From Acidimicrobiales bacterium (GTDB taxonomy: Bacteria; Actinomycetota; Acidimicrobiia; Acidimicrobiales; AC-14), in contig JAODBK010000044.1 of NCBI GenBank assembly GCA_025463925.1, positions 1 to 33,779 of the forward strand: DNA of 33,779 nt, read 5' to 3'. Within the stretch, counting starts at the first letter, position 1; each line of letters opens with the position of its first letter. The notes beneath the pieces are model-generated. The model was not told where the DNA came from and made no database searches. It was given only the letters and a program-made list of their open reading frames with translations. The translations under genes and the position numbers were made by a program. Of the stretch, positions 22,503-32,461 are shown one piece after another.

Positions 22503-23903
22503 ATGGCGCTCAAGAGCGACGTCCTCGTTCCCTGGTTGCGGACGCGCGAGCGCGCGTCGAGCGCCGGCGTGCACGTCAGCCGTCCGGCGCGGTCGCCGGC
22601 GCTTCTCGCCCCGGTCGTCGACCTGCTGGCGCTGTCCATCGGCTTGGGCTTCGCCACTGGTGGCATCAACCACCTCGGGGAGCTCTACGTCCTCGGCACG
22701 TTCGTGGCGCTGCTCATGTGCGGATCGCCGCGGCTCCGCATCGCGCCCAGCATCACCGCCGAGATGCCGCGCCTGCTCACCGCGCTCACGGTCCCGTTGG
22801 CCGCGATCGCCGCGCTGGCGGCGCACGACCCGCGATTGCCCGACCTGGTGACGCGCGTCCCGCTCACGGCGCTCCTCGTCGTGGTCGGCCGCGGGCTCAC
22901 GTACACCGCGCTGCGGGCGGCGCGGTCGCAAGGGGTGCTCCTCGAGCCGACACTGATCGTCGGTGCCGGGCACCTTGGCGTGCAGATCGCCGAGACTCTC
23001 CAGACCCACGCCGAGTACGGCATGGTGCCGATCGGGTTCCTCGACGGCTTCGACGGCACCGGGTTGCCCCTCCCCGTCCTCGGCGACCTGCCGGCGCTCG
23101 ATCGGGTGCTGTCGGAGTTCGAGATCCGCCGGGTCGTCGTGGCCTTCGGGTCCCACCGAGAAGCCGAGATGGTCGACGTGCTCCGCGCCTGCGAGGCGGC
23201 GAGCATCGAGGTGCACGTGCTGCCGCGGTTCTTCGAGTTGGGCGTCGCCCCGAGCGGTCCCGACACCGAAGAGGTCTGGGGCATCCCGCTCGTCCGCGTC
23301 AAGCGGGCGGCCCTCCGCTCGCGCACCTGGCGAATGAAGCGGGCCTTCGACCTCGTCGTGGCGACGATCGCGCTGGTGCTCTCGGCGCCGATCTTCGCCA
23401 TGGTCGCGCTGGCCGTGCGGGTGTCGAGTCCCGGCCCGGTCCTCTTCCGGCAGAAGCGTGTCGGCCAGGGCGGGCAGCTGGTCCAGGTCCTGAAGTTCCG
23501 CACACTCGAGGTCAACGACGACTCCGACCGGACGTGGTCGGTCGTCACCGACGTCCGCGTCACGCCGGTCGGCAAGTTCCTGCGAGCGACGAGCCTCGAC
23601 GAGCTGCCGCAACTGCTCAACGTGATGCGCGGCGAGATGTCGCTGGTCGGCCCACGTCCCGAGCGTCCGCACTTCGTCAGCGAGTTCAACGAGCGCGTCG
23701 TGCGGTACGACGACCGGCACCGCGTGCCGGTCGGCATGACCGGGTGGGCGCAGGTGCACGGCCTGCGCGGCGACACGTCGATCGAGGAGCGGGCCCGGTT
23801 CGACAACCGCTACATCGAGCACTGGTCGCTGTGGCGCGACATCGTCATCCTCGGCCGCACCATTGCCGCCGTCATGCGCGACACGCTGACCCTCAAGCAT
23901 TGA
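22503..23903 (+). CDS. Polyprenyl-phosphate sugar-1-phosphate transferase (WbaP/CpsE type)
   Basis: The enzyme starts glycan synthesis by placing a sugar-1-phosphate on undecaprenyl phosphate at the inner membrane face. Its 466 residues contain an N-terminal membrane region (about 36-135), a Rossmann-like domain with LIVGAGHLGVQIAE (about 150-260), a further membrane helix (RAFDLVVATIALVLSAPIFA), and the catalytic domain with LFRQKRVGQGG, LKFRTL, DELPQLLNVMRGEMSLVGPRPE and MTGWAQVHGLRG. All are standard for the family. The sugar (glucose, galactose or other) cannot be told. This is the priming enzyme for the glycan locus that follows, although asd and a reverse-strand transferase separate it from the polymerase genes. 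Confidence 0.93.
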   Translation: MALKSDVLVPWLRTRERASSAGVHVSRPARSPALLAPVVDLLALSIGLGFATGGINHLGELYVLGTFVALLMCGSPRLRIAPSITAEMPRLLTALTVPLAAIAALAAHDPRLPDLVTRVPLTALLVVVGRGLTYTALRAARSQGVLLEPTLIVGAGHLGVQIAETLQTHAEYGMVPIGFLDGFDGTGLPLPVLGDLPALDRVLSEFEIRRVVVAFGSHREAEMVDVLRACEAASIEVHVLPRFFELGVAPSGPDTEEVWGIPLVRVKRAALRSRTWRMKRAFDLVVATIALVLSAPIFAMVALAVRVSSPGPVLFRQKRVGQGGQLVQVLKFRTLEVNDDSDRTWSVVTDVRVTPVGKFLRATSLDELPQLLNVMRGEMSLVGPRPERPHFVSEFNERVVRYDDRHRVPVGMTGWAQVHGLRGDTSIEERARFDNRYIEHWSLWRDIVILGRTIAAVMRDTLTLKH

Positions 23904-23932
23904 ATTCGGCCGGGGCCGGCGCGGCCCTTCGG

Positions 23933-26031
<2,099 letters not shown>

Positions 26032-26101
26032 GGTTCCCGGCGCCCTTTCGATCCCGACCCAGCCGATCCCGACCCGGACCAATCCGCCCGGACGCACCAC
26101 C

Positions 26102-26107
26102 TAGACT
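26102..26107 (+). promoter_or_regulatory. Candidate -10 box before the short leader ORF and Wzz/BY-kinase gene
   Basis: TAGACT matches TANNNT and ends 7 nt before a GTG (26115) opening a 14-codon ORF. A second TANNNT match, TACCGT at 26135-26140, could instead start a transcript nearer the kinase gene. Confidence 0.4.
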
Positions 26108-26114
26108 CGTGGCG

Positions 26115-26159
26115 GTGAATCGCCGGGGCGACCTTACCGTTGTCGAGAGGTGCGCCTGA
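26115..26159 (+). CDS. Possible 14-codon leader peptide ORF
   Basis: GTG 26115 opens a reading frame of 14 codons (MNRRGDLTVVERCA) ending at TGA 26157-26159, immediately followed by the GTG of the Wzz/BY-kinase gene. The -10 box TAGACT lies 7 nt upstream of its GTG, so the ORF could be read from a leaderless mRNA and pass ribosomes to the kinase gene. The frame also contains GAGAGG, the likely ribosome-binding site of that gene. It may be a regulatory upstream ORF, or chance. Confidence 0.35.
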   Translation: MNRRGDLTVVERCA

Positions 26160-27665
26160 GTGGGTGCTGCCGACCCGATCAAGGTCGTCTGGGGTTACCG
26201 GTGGTGGCTCGCGGTCTTCATCATCGTCGTCGTCGGTGCAACCTACGCGTCCACCAAGCGGGCCAGCCCGGTGTACGACGCGACCTCGTTGACCGAGGTG
26301 CTCTCCGGGCGCCAAGCCGGCGGCGACTTCGTGTCGCCGGAGGAGCTGCTGCACCTCACCAACATCTACTCGCAGCAGGCGAAGACGCGCGGGGTCGCCG
26401 AGCTGGCCGCGACGAACCTCCAGGGCGTGAGCGCGTCCTTCCTGCAGAGCCACGTCGACGTGTCCGCGGCGGCCGATCTGCAGATCATCAACATCACGGG
26501 CAAGAGCGGCGACCCGGCGTCGGCCGCCGCCTACGCCAACGCCTACGCCAACGGGCTCAACGAGTACGTGGACAAGCAACAGGGCGCCCAACAGAACGCC
26601 GGCCTGCAGAAGATCCAGGCGCGGGTGTCCGAGATCCAGGCGGAGCTCACCGCCCGGAAGCTCACGGCGAATGATCCGAACGCGGCCGCGCTGTACGGCG
26701 AGCTCCAGCAACTGCAGACGCAGGCCGCGACGCTGCGCGGCCGGCCGGTCGACTCCATCCGCATCATCGAGACGGCGTTGGCCCCGAGCACGCCGTCGTC
26801 GCCCCGGCCAACGCGCGACGCCGGATTGGCGGGCATCCTCGCGGCGTTGCTCGGATCGGTGGCCGCGTATCTCCGCAGCCGCCTCACCGATCGCTACGCA
26901 TCGGCCGACGAGGCGGCGACCGACCTCGGTCTGCCGCTGCTCGGCGAGATCCCGCGGTCACCGAAGCACGCCGAGATGGCCGACGAGGCGCTCCGCGCCC
27001 TGCGCACCAGCGTCGAGTTCGGCATGAAGGCCACCGCCGGCCGAGTGGTCCTCGTCACCAGCGCCGGCCCCGGCTCCGGCAAGACGTTCGTCGCCGCCAG
27101 CCTCGGCCGGGCGTTCGCAGCTGGTGCGCAGCACGTGATGATCATCGACGCCGACCTGCGACGGCCGGCGCTCCACAGCCGGCTGAACCTCTCGGCCGAG
27201 CCCGGCCTGGGCGACCTCATCGCCGACGCGCCCACGTCTGGCGCAACCCTCCCGGCCAAGGAGGTCGCGCTCCCGGCCCTCGTGCGGCGCCGCGGCGGCG
27301 AGTTGCACGTCGTGACGTGCGGGCGCCGCGTCGCCGACCCGGCCGAGGCCCTCGCCTCGCCGGCCATGCGCGACGCGATCACCACGGTGCGCGCCGCCTA
27401 CGACGTCGCCATCATCGACAGCCCGCCGCTCCTCGCGGTCGTCGATCCGGTCGTGCTGTGCCGGTACATCGACGGCGTCGTCCTGGTGGTCGACGGGCAA
27501 CGCGACCGCCGCCGGGACACGCGGCGCGCGTTGCAGGTGCTGCGGGCGGTGGATCCGCCGATTCTCGGCATCGTGTTCAACGGCAGCCGTGAGGCGAACG
27601 ATCGGTACGTCTACTACTCGTCGTCCTCGTCGCGAGATCGGACGGCGCTCGAGGCGGCGCCCTGA
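26160..27665 (+). CDS. Wzz-type chain-length regulator fused to a bacterial tyrosine kinase
   Basis: The 501-residue protein controls polysaccharide polymerisation and export. The N-terminal Wzz part has membrane helices at about 14-30 and 222-240 flanking an extracytoplasmic, partly coiled region, with the Pro-rich APSTPSSPRPTRD before the second helix. The cytoplasmic BY-kinase has Walker A GPGSGKT (about 302-308), Walker A' MIIDADLRRP and Walker B VAIIDSPP. A short C-terminal tyrosine cluster, RYVYYSSSSS, is the probable autophosphorylation site. GTG 26160 follows GAGAGG by 9 nt. It heads the polymerase and glycosyltransferase genes, which overlap in series. No partner phosphatase is seen. 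Confidence 0.92.
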   Translation: MGAADPIKVVWGYRWWLAVFIIVVVGATYASTKRASPVYDATSLTEVLSGRQAGGDFVSPEELLHLTNIYSQQAKTRGVAELAATNLQGVSASFLQSHVDVSAAADLQIINITGKSGDPASAAAYANAYANGLNEYVDKQQGAQQNAGLQKIQARVSEIQAELTARKLTANDPNAAALYGELQQLQTQAATLRGRPVDSIRIIETALAPSTPSSPRPTRDAGLAGILAALLGSVAAYLRSRLTDRYASADEAATDLGLPLLGEIPRSPKHAEMADEALRALRTSVEFGMKATAGRVVLVTSAGPGSGKTFVAASLGRAFAAGAQHVMIIDADLRRPALHSRLNLSAEPGLGDLIADAPTSGATLPAKEVALPALVRRRGGELHVVTCGRRVADPAEALASPAMRDAITTVRAAYDVAIIDSPPLLAVVDPVVLCRYIDGVVLVVDGQRDRRRDTRRALQVLRAVDPPILGIVFNGSREANDRYVYYSSSSSRDRTALEAAP

Positions 27666-29119
27666 CGGCCGTCGGCGCGCTCGTCCGGCGGCGACCCGTC
27701 GACGGCCAGCGTCGCGCCGCCCTGTCGGTTGTCGGCGCCGGCGTCGTCTTCGGGATCATCGCCGGGATCGCCGCGGAACCGCTCGGGATCCTGCTCGTCG
27801 TCCTGCCGGTCACGGCACTGGCCGGTTGGTGGCTCATGCAGCATCCGGCAGCCGCGCTGGCCATCGCGGTCGGCGCGGTGGTCGTCTTGGACGAGGACAA
27901 TCAGGGCCTCGTCCCGATCACCAGCCACTTCTACCAACGGCTGCCCGGCATGCCCGTCAACCTGACGGTCGTCGACTTCCTGGTGGCGACGGTCGTGATC
28001 GGCATCGTCTTCGACCGCGCCCGCCGGCGGGCCCGGCTGGCGGTGCCGCGCGCGTTCCTCCCTGTCGCGTTGCTCATCGGCGGCGCCGTGCTCTGGGGCA
28101 TGCTGGTCGGCCGGGCGAACGCATGGAACTCCAACTTCGCGTTCAGCGAGGCGCGCGGCGTCGTCTACCTGCTGCTCGTGCCGGTGCTCGTCGTCAACGT
28201 CGTCGACAGCCCGGCGGTGCTGAAGCGGTTCGTGTGGTTCGCCGGCGCGCTGGCGGCGTTCAAGGGACTGGAGGGCATGCTCGGTTGGTTGGCCGGCCGC
28301 GGTCGCCCGATCGGCCCCACCCACCTCACCTACTACGAGCCGCTGCCCAACGCCATCATGATGGGGTTCCTCGTCACGGTGGCGGCGGCCGCAGTGGCGC
28401 GGGTGCGCATGCCGAGATGGGTGATGACCGCGACCCCGCTCGTCGCCGGCGCGCTCCTGCTCTCGTTCCGCCGGAGCTTCTGGATCGCGGCGGTGGTCGC
28501 CCTCGTCATCGCGGTGCTCGTCGCCAGCGGGCGGCGAGGTCGTCCGGTGGTCGTGCTCCTCGGCGCGCTGGTCGTGGTCGCCGGGTACGCGGTCGTGAAC
28601 GTCGGCGGATCGGCCGCCTCGCAGAACACGCTCGTCCAGCGAGCCACGTCGTTGTCACCGTCGTCGCTCAAGGGAAACGCCGACGACCGCTACCGGCTCG
28701 ACGAGCAACGGAACGTCTTCGAGGAGTTGCGACGGCAACCGATCCGTGGCATCGGGCTCGGCGTGCCTTGGGCCATCCGGTACCCGCTCTCGCAGCACTT
28801 CGTCGACGGCCAGTACTACACCCACGTGGCCGCGTTCTGGTGGTGGACGAAGATGGGCATCCTCGGTCTGCTGGCGTACGTCGCATCGGTCGTGGGTGGT
28901 GCCTGGATGGCCTTCGTGTTGTGGCGGCAGCATCCCGACCCGCGGGGCCGCGTCATCGGCCTCGGCATCGCGGCGTCGTTCATCGGGCTCAGCGTCGCCG
29001 AGCTCACCGGGTCGTTCACCGGCGTCGACTTCCGCCTCAGCATGGGCCTCGCCGCGGCGTGGGGTGGCTTGGCGGCCGCGATCAACCTGATCCAGCCGGT
29101 CGCCGCCATACCCGCGTGA
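27662..29119 (+). CDS. Wzy/O-antigen-ligase-like polysaccharide polymerase, probable CTG start
   Basis: This integral membrane protein has about ten hydrophobic helices and an O-antigen ligase/polymerase-like block: RGIGLGVPWAIRYP, then YYTHVAAFWWWTKMGILGLL. It probably polymerises lipid-linked repeat units outside the membrane. The first conventional start is ATG 27836 (427 residues). However, the same frame is open back to CTG 27662, which overlaps the kinase-gene stop as CTGA. The extra 58 codons have strong G/C third positions and encode a basic segment and a membrane helix (SVVGAGVVFGIIAGIAAEPL). I therefore prefer CTG 27662, giving 485 residues. It shares 4-base overlaps with both neighbours. 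Confidence 0.78.
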   Translation: MTAVGALVRRRPVDGQRRAALSVVGAGVVFGIIAGIAAEPLGILLVVLPVTALAGWWLMQHPAAALAIAVGAVVVLDEDNQGLVPITSHFYQRLPGMPVNLTVVDFLVATVVIGIVFDRARRRARLAVPRAFLPVALLIGGAVLWGMLVGRANAWNSNFAFSEARGVVYLLLVPVLVVNVVDSPAVLKRFVWFAGALAAFKGLEGMLGWLAGRGRPIGPTHLTYYEPLPNAIMMGFLVTVAAAAVARVRMPRWVMTATPLVAGALLLSFRRSFWIAAVVALVIAVLVASGRRGRPVVVLLGALVVVAGYAVVNVGGSAASQNTLVQRATSLSPSSLKGNADDRYRLDEQRNVFEELRRQPIRGIGLGVPWAIRYPLSQHFVDGQYYTHVAAFWWWTKMGILGLLAYVASVVGGAWMAFVLWRQHPDPRGRVIGLGIAASFIGLSVAELTGSFTGVDFRLSMGLAAAWGGLAAAINLIQPVAAIPA

Positions 29120-30216
29120 TCCGGCTGGCCGTCGACGCCAACTGCTTGGCGTGGGGCTGGGGCGGCATCCCGAAGTACGTGGCCCGCGTGACCGCCGAGC
29201 TGGCCCGCTCGGGCGATTACGACATCACCTTGCTCACGAACAGTCGCGGCGCCGCGCTCGGCATCGACGGCGTCACCCACGTCGAGCGACGGCTGCGCGG
29301 CGGCACGCTCTGGCGGAACGCGGTCGTCGCGCCGTGGCTCCGCCGACATCGACCGGACGTCTTCTGGGCCCCGGAGACCGTCGCGCCGTTGTGGGTCGGC
29401 GTGCCGATGGTGATCACGGTTCACGATCTCGCGGCGTTGACCATGCCGGACGTCAAGCCGATGCGGCTCCGCGTCAGCTACCGAGTCTCGGTGCGACGGG
29501 CCGCGACCGAGGCGGCGCGCGTGATTGCGGTGTCGGCCTCGACGGCGCGCGACGTCGAGCGGTTGTGGCACGTGCCTCCCGACAGGGTTCGCGTCATCCC
29601 CGACGCGGTCGACGACCGGTTCACCGTTGGCGACCGGGCCGGGGCACTGGCCCGAGTCGTCGAGCGGTGGGGGGTCAGCGCGCCGTTCGGGCTCTGTGTC
29701 GGCAGCATCGAGCCGCGCAAGGGCCTCGACGTGGCCGTGCAGGCGGCCGGCCTGGCGCGGGCGGCCGGATCACCGTGGCAGCTGGTGATCGCGGGCGACC
29801 GCGGGCACCGCGCCGACGACGTGATCGCGACGGCGGCCGCCACGGGCGCCTGCCGACTCCTCGGTCGCGTCACCGACGACGAGCTCGTCGACCTGTACCG
29901 CGCCGCCGACGCGGTGCTCGTCCCGTCCTGGTACGAGGGCTTCGGCATGACCGCGCTCGAGGCGATGGCCTGCGGCACGCCGGCGGTGATCGCCGCCGCG
30001 TCCGGCGGGCTCGAAGAGGTGAGCGGGCCGGCCGCCGTGGTCGTCGCCGAGCGGACGGCCGAGGCGTGGTGGGCCGGCATCCGGGCGGCGTCGGACCGTC
30101 GCGCCGAGCTGGTGACGCGCGGGTTGGAACTGGCGGGTCGGTACCGCTGGCCGGCGGTTGCGGCCGAAACCGGCGAGGTGCTCGCCGAGGCGGCCGATCG
30201 CAGCCGGTCCCGATGA
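29116..30216 (+). CDS. Family 4-type glycosyltransferase (mannosyltransferase-like)
   Basis: The 366-residue GT-B enzyme starts at GTG 29116, overlapping the polymerase stop (GTGA). The N-terminal domain has DANCLAWGWGGIPKYVARV, a glycine loop typical of acceptor binding, and TVHDLAALTMPD. The C-terminal domain has LCVGSIEPRKGLDVAVQA and the EX7E motif EGFGMTALE in VPSWYEGFGMTALEAM. These are hallmarks of mannosyl/rhamnosyl transferases acting on lipid-linked oligosaccharides on the cytoplasmic face. It is third in the Wzz, Wzy, GT series. The sugar and linkage are unknown. Confidence 0.92.
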   Translation: MIRLAVDANCLAWGWGGIPKYVARVTAELARSGDYDITLLTNSRGAALGIDGVTHVERRLRGGTLWRNAVVAPWLRRHRPDVFWAPETVAPLWVGVPMVITVHDLAALTMPDVKPMRLRVSYRVSVRRAATEAARVIAVSASTARDVERLWHVPPDRVRVIPDAVDDRFTVGDRAGALARVVERWGVSAPFGLCVGSIEPRKGLDVAVQAAGLARAAGSPWQLVIAGDRGHRADDVIATAAATGACRLLGRVTDDELVDLYRAADAVLVPSWYEGFGMTALEAMACGTPAVIAAASGGLEEVSGPAAVVVAERTAEAWWAGIRAASDRRAELVTRGLELAGRYRWPAVAAETGEVLAEAADRSRSR

Positions 30217-30314
30217 GCACGGGGCGCGCGCCGGCACCGGTTCGCGCTCGTCCGCTTGCCTTCGTGCCGAGTCCCCGTCAACGTAAGGCGGTCATGGACC
30301 GGGTGGTGGAGTGA
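30213..30314 (+). CDS. Possible 33-residue microprotein between two glycosyltransferases
   Basis: ATG 30213 overlaps the stop of the preceding transferase (ATGA), and its TGA overlaps the GTG of the next (GTGA), so the frame exactly bridges the 94-bp gap. The product is basic and Pro/Arg/Val-rich (begins MSTGRAPAPVRARPLAF, ends VMDRVVE), with no recognised motif. Third positions are about 70% G/C, lower than in the neighbours, which weakens the case for protein function. It may serve only to carry ribosomes to the next gene. Confidence 0.45.
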   Translation: MSTGRAPAPVRARPLAFVPSPRQRKAVMDRVVE

Positions 30315-31435
30315 CGGCGACGCGCGTCGCGTTCGTCAACGAGGGCCGCCTCGGGGCCGGCGGCATGGGCCATCCCCAGATGGAGGCGGCGCTCCGCGCC
30401 GGGCTCGCCGGCCGAGACGACGTCATCCCCGAGTTCGTGCAGATCCGCCCGATGAGCACATCCGCGCGGAGCATCTCGCGCCCGGTGCCCGGGCTCGCCC
30501 GGTTCGACATCGATTTCCAGCAACAGCGCTGGCAGCTCGTGCAAGCGTTCAAGGGACGGCGCGTCATCGGCCATCACGTGCGACGCGACCGTCCTGACGC
30601 GATCCACGTCCACAGCCACTCGGCCGCGCTGGCGCTCGGGGGGTTGCTGCGCGACCTGCCGGTCGTCGTGTCGGTCGATGCCAGTGTGCAGGCGTGGCAG
30701 GCGATGGGCGTGTGGCGCGAGGTGCGCCGTCACTCGCCGGCGATGGTCGGGTTGAGCCAGTGGCTCGAGCGCCGACTCTTCCGGCAGGCGCTGCTCGTGC
30801 AGGCCTGGACCGCGTGGACGCGCGACACGGTGCTGGCGGCGTGCCCGACGGCTCGCGTCATCGAGCTGCATCCGGGCCTCGACCTCGATCACTACCGACC
30901 GGTGTCGCGCGAGGAACGGTCGCAGCTCCGGGTGCTGTTCGTGGGCGGCCGCTTCGCGCAGAAGGGCGGCCGCGATCTCATCGAGGCCCTCGGGCCGGAG
31001 CTCGGGCGCAGCGTCGAGCTCGATGTGGTCACGCCGTCGTCGTCGGTCGAGTCGCGCGCCGGTATGCGGGTCCATCGCATCGGGCCGGGTGACCGTCGGC
31101 TCGTTCACCTGTTCCAGCAGGCGGATGTGTTCTGCCTGCCGACGCGCGCCGATGCCGTCCCGTGGGTCGTGGTCGAGGCGATGGCGTGCGGCACGCCGGT
31201 CGTCGCGTCGGCCATCGGCGGCATCCCGGATCTGCTCGACCACGGCGCCGCCGGGTCGCTGGTCGAGCCGGGCGACGTGGACGGGTTGCGGGCCGCGCTC
31301 GGGGCGTTGCTGGACGACGGGTCGCGGCGAGCGTCGATGGCCGCCGCGGCGCGCCGGCGGGCCGAGGCCTGTTTCGACGCCCGCCATCAGACGGCGAAGT
31401 TGATCGACGCGCTGGCGTCGGCGCGAGGCGCGTGA
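30311..31435 (+). CDS. Family 4-type glycosyltransferase, variant EX7E motif
   Basis: The 374-residue GT-B protein has an N-terminal domain with EGRLGAGGMGHPQMEAAL and HVHSHSAALALGGLL, and a C-terminal domain with LRVLFVGGRFAQKGGRDLIEAL and PTRADAVPWVVVEAMACGTPVV. The first acidic residue of the usual EX7E motif is Asp here (DAVPWVVVE). The motif GGxxxKGG fits donor-phosphate binding. GTG 30311 overlaps the end of the 33-codon ORF. It is the last plus-strand gene of the locus, and its TGA abuts the stop of the convergent GT2 gene with no gap. The donor is unknown. Confidence 0.9.
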   Translation: MTATRVAFVNEGRLGAGGMGHPQMEAALRAGLAGRDDVIPEFVQIRPMSTSARSISRPVPGLARFDIDFQQQRWQLVQAFKGRRVIGHHVRRDRPDAIHVHSHSAALALGGLLRDLPVVVSVDASVQAWQAMGVWREVRRHSPAMVGLSQWLERRLFRQALLVQAWTAWTRDTVLAACPTARVIELHPGLDLDHYRPVSREERSQLRVLFVGGRFAQKGGRDLIEALGPELGRSVELDVVTPSSSVESRAGMRVHRIGPGDRRLVHLFQQADVFCLPTRADAVPWVVVEAMACGTPVVASAIGGIPDLLDHGAAGSLVEPGDVDGLRAALGALLDDGSRRASMAAAARRRAEACFDARHQTAKLIDALASARGA

Positions 31436-32461
31436 TCAGTAGCGCGGGCGGTGTCCGAACGCGACGACGCCGCGCGTGTGGTGCCAGAGGTAGACGAGCG
31501 GGGTGAGCGCGGACACCGCGGCGAGCGGCAGGACATCGCGGCCTCGCACCGTGCGTCGCCACGCGAGCGCGCCGGCGTTGGCGGCCCACCCGGCGAGGCT
31601 CGCCGCGGCACCGAGTCGCGCCAGTCTCGGGCGCCCACTCGTGATGCCAGCGGCGGTCGTCGCCAGGCCGGCGGCGTACAGCAGCGCGGCGTCGTGCCGG
31701 GCCCGCCGGAGGGTCACCGGGCCGAATCGAGCGCCGGCGTTGAAGGCCCGGAACGCGTCGGGATGCTCGCGGCTCAGGAGCGGATCGAAGTAGTACCGCC
31801 GGGCCAGGCGGATCGGGCCGGTGAACGACGCCGGGTGCGCCGGATGGAAGATCACCAGCTCGGGATCGAACTCGATGTCGAGCGCGGCCCGCTCCAGTCG
31901 GAAGTGCAGGTCGGTGTCCTCGCGGAAATGGAGCTTGCGGTGGGGGTCGTAATACCGCTCGTCGTAGGCCCCGATCGCCCTGAGCGCGTCGGTTCGGTAC
32001 ACGACGTTGCCGCCGAGGTGGCGGTCGCCGCTCCCCGAGAACTCCGTGACGTGGGTGAAGGGCGTCGCCGGCCCCGCGGCCGGCACCTGCACCGGGCCCT
32101 CGACGCCGTCGGGCCCGTCCGGCCGCTGCGTGATCGCGTCCAGTCGGCTCAGCCAGCCGCCGCCCGGCAGCTCGTCGGAGTCGATGAACGCCACCCAGGG
32201 GGTCCGCACCACGGCGAGCCCGGTGTTGCGGGCCGCGCCCGGCCCGCCGTTGTCGGGCCGGCGGATCACGCGCAGGTCGACGCCCGGCAGCTCGGCTCCG
32301 AGGGCGCCATCAATCGGTGGCGACGACGCGTCGTCCACGACCACCACGGGGACCGGGCGCTCGGCCGTGCCCTGCGCAGACAGCGCCGCCAGGAGATCGC
32401 GCAGCGGCCCGGGGTACCCGTGCGCCGGGATGACGACGGTGACGTCCCAGGGGCGGCTCAT
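31436..32461 (-). CDS. Family 2-type glycosyltransferase
   Basis: The 341-residue protein has a GT-A domain: VTVVIPAHGYPGPLRDLLAAL at the N-terminus, VVVVDDASS, RNTGL, and the metal-binding DxD-type motif FIDSDELPGGGWL. EDTDLHFRL corresponds to the catalytic-base region. The C-terminal part (about 245-320) is Ala-rich and hydrophobic and may give one or two membrane helices. ATG 32461 overlaps the stop of the upstream transferase (ATGA on the minus strand). It probably adds a sugar to the growing repeat unit; specificity is not visible. Confidence 0.9.
   Translation of the reverse strand: MSRPWDVTVVIPAHGYPGPLRDLLAALSAQGTAERPVPVVVVDDASSPPIDGALGAELPGVDLRVIRRPDNGGPGAARNTGLAVVRTPWVAFIDSDELPGGGWLSRLDAITQRPDGPDGVEGPVQVPAAGPATPFTHVTEFSGSGDRHLGGNVVYRTDALRAIGAYDERYYDPHRKLHFREDTDLHFRLERAALDIEFDPELVIFHPAHPASFTGPIRLARRYYFDPLLSREHPDAFRAFNAGARFGPVTLRRARHDAALLYAAGLATTAAGITSGRPRLARLGAAASLAGWAANAGALAWRRTVRGRDVLPLAAVSALTPLVYLWHHTRGVVAFGHRPRY

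Noticed and set aside
26032-26100. N-terminal extension of the minus-strand glycosyltransferase to GTG 26100
   Set aside because: The 23 extra residues are repetitive (VRVGIGWVGI) and unlike the family, whose proteins begin at the VLVHEWL strand encoded from 26031.
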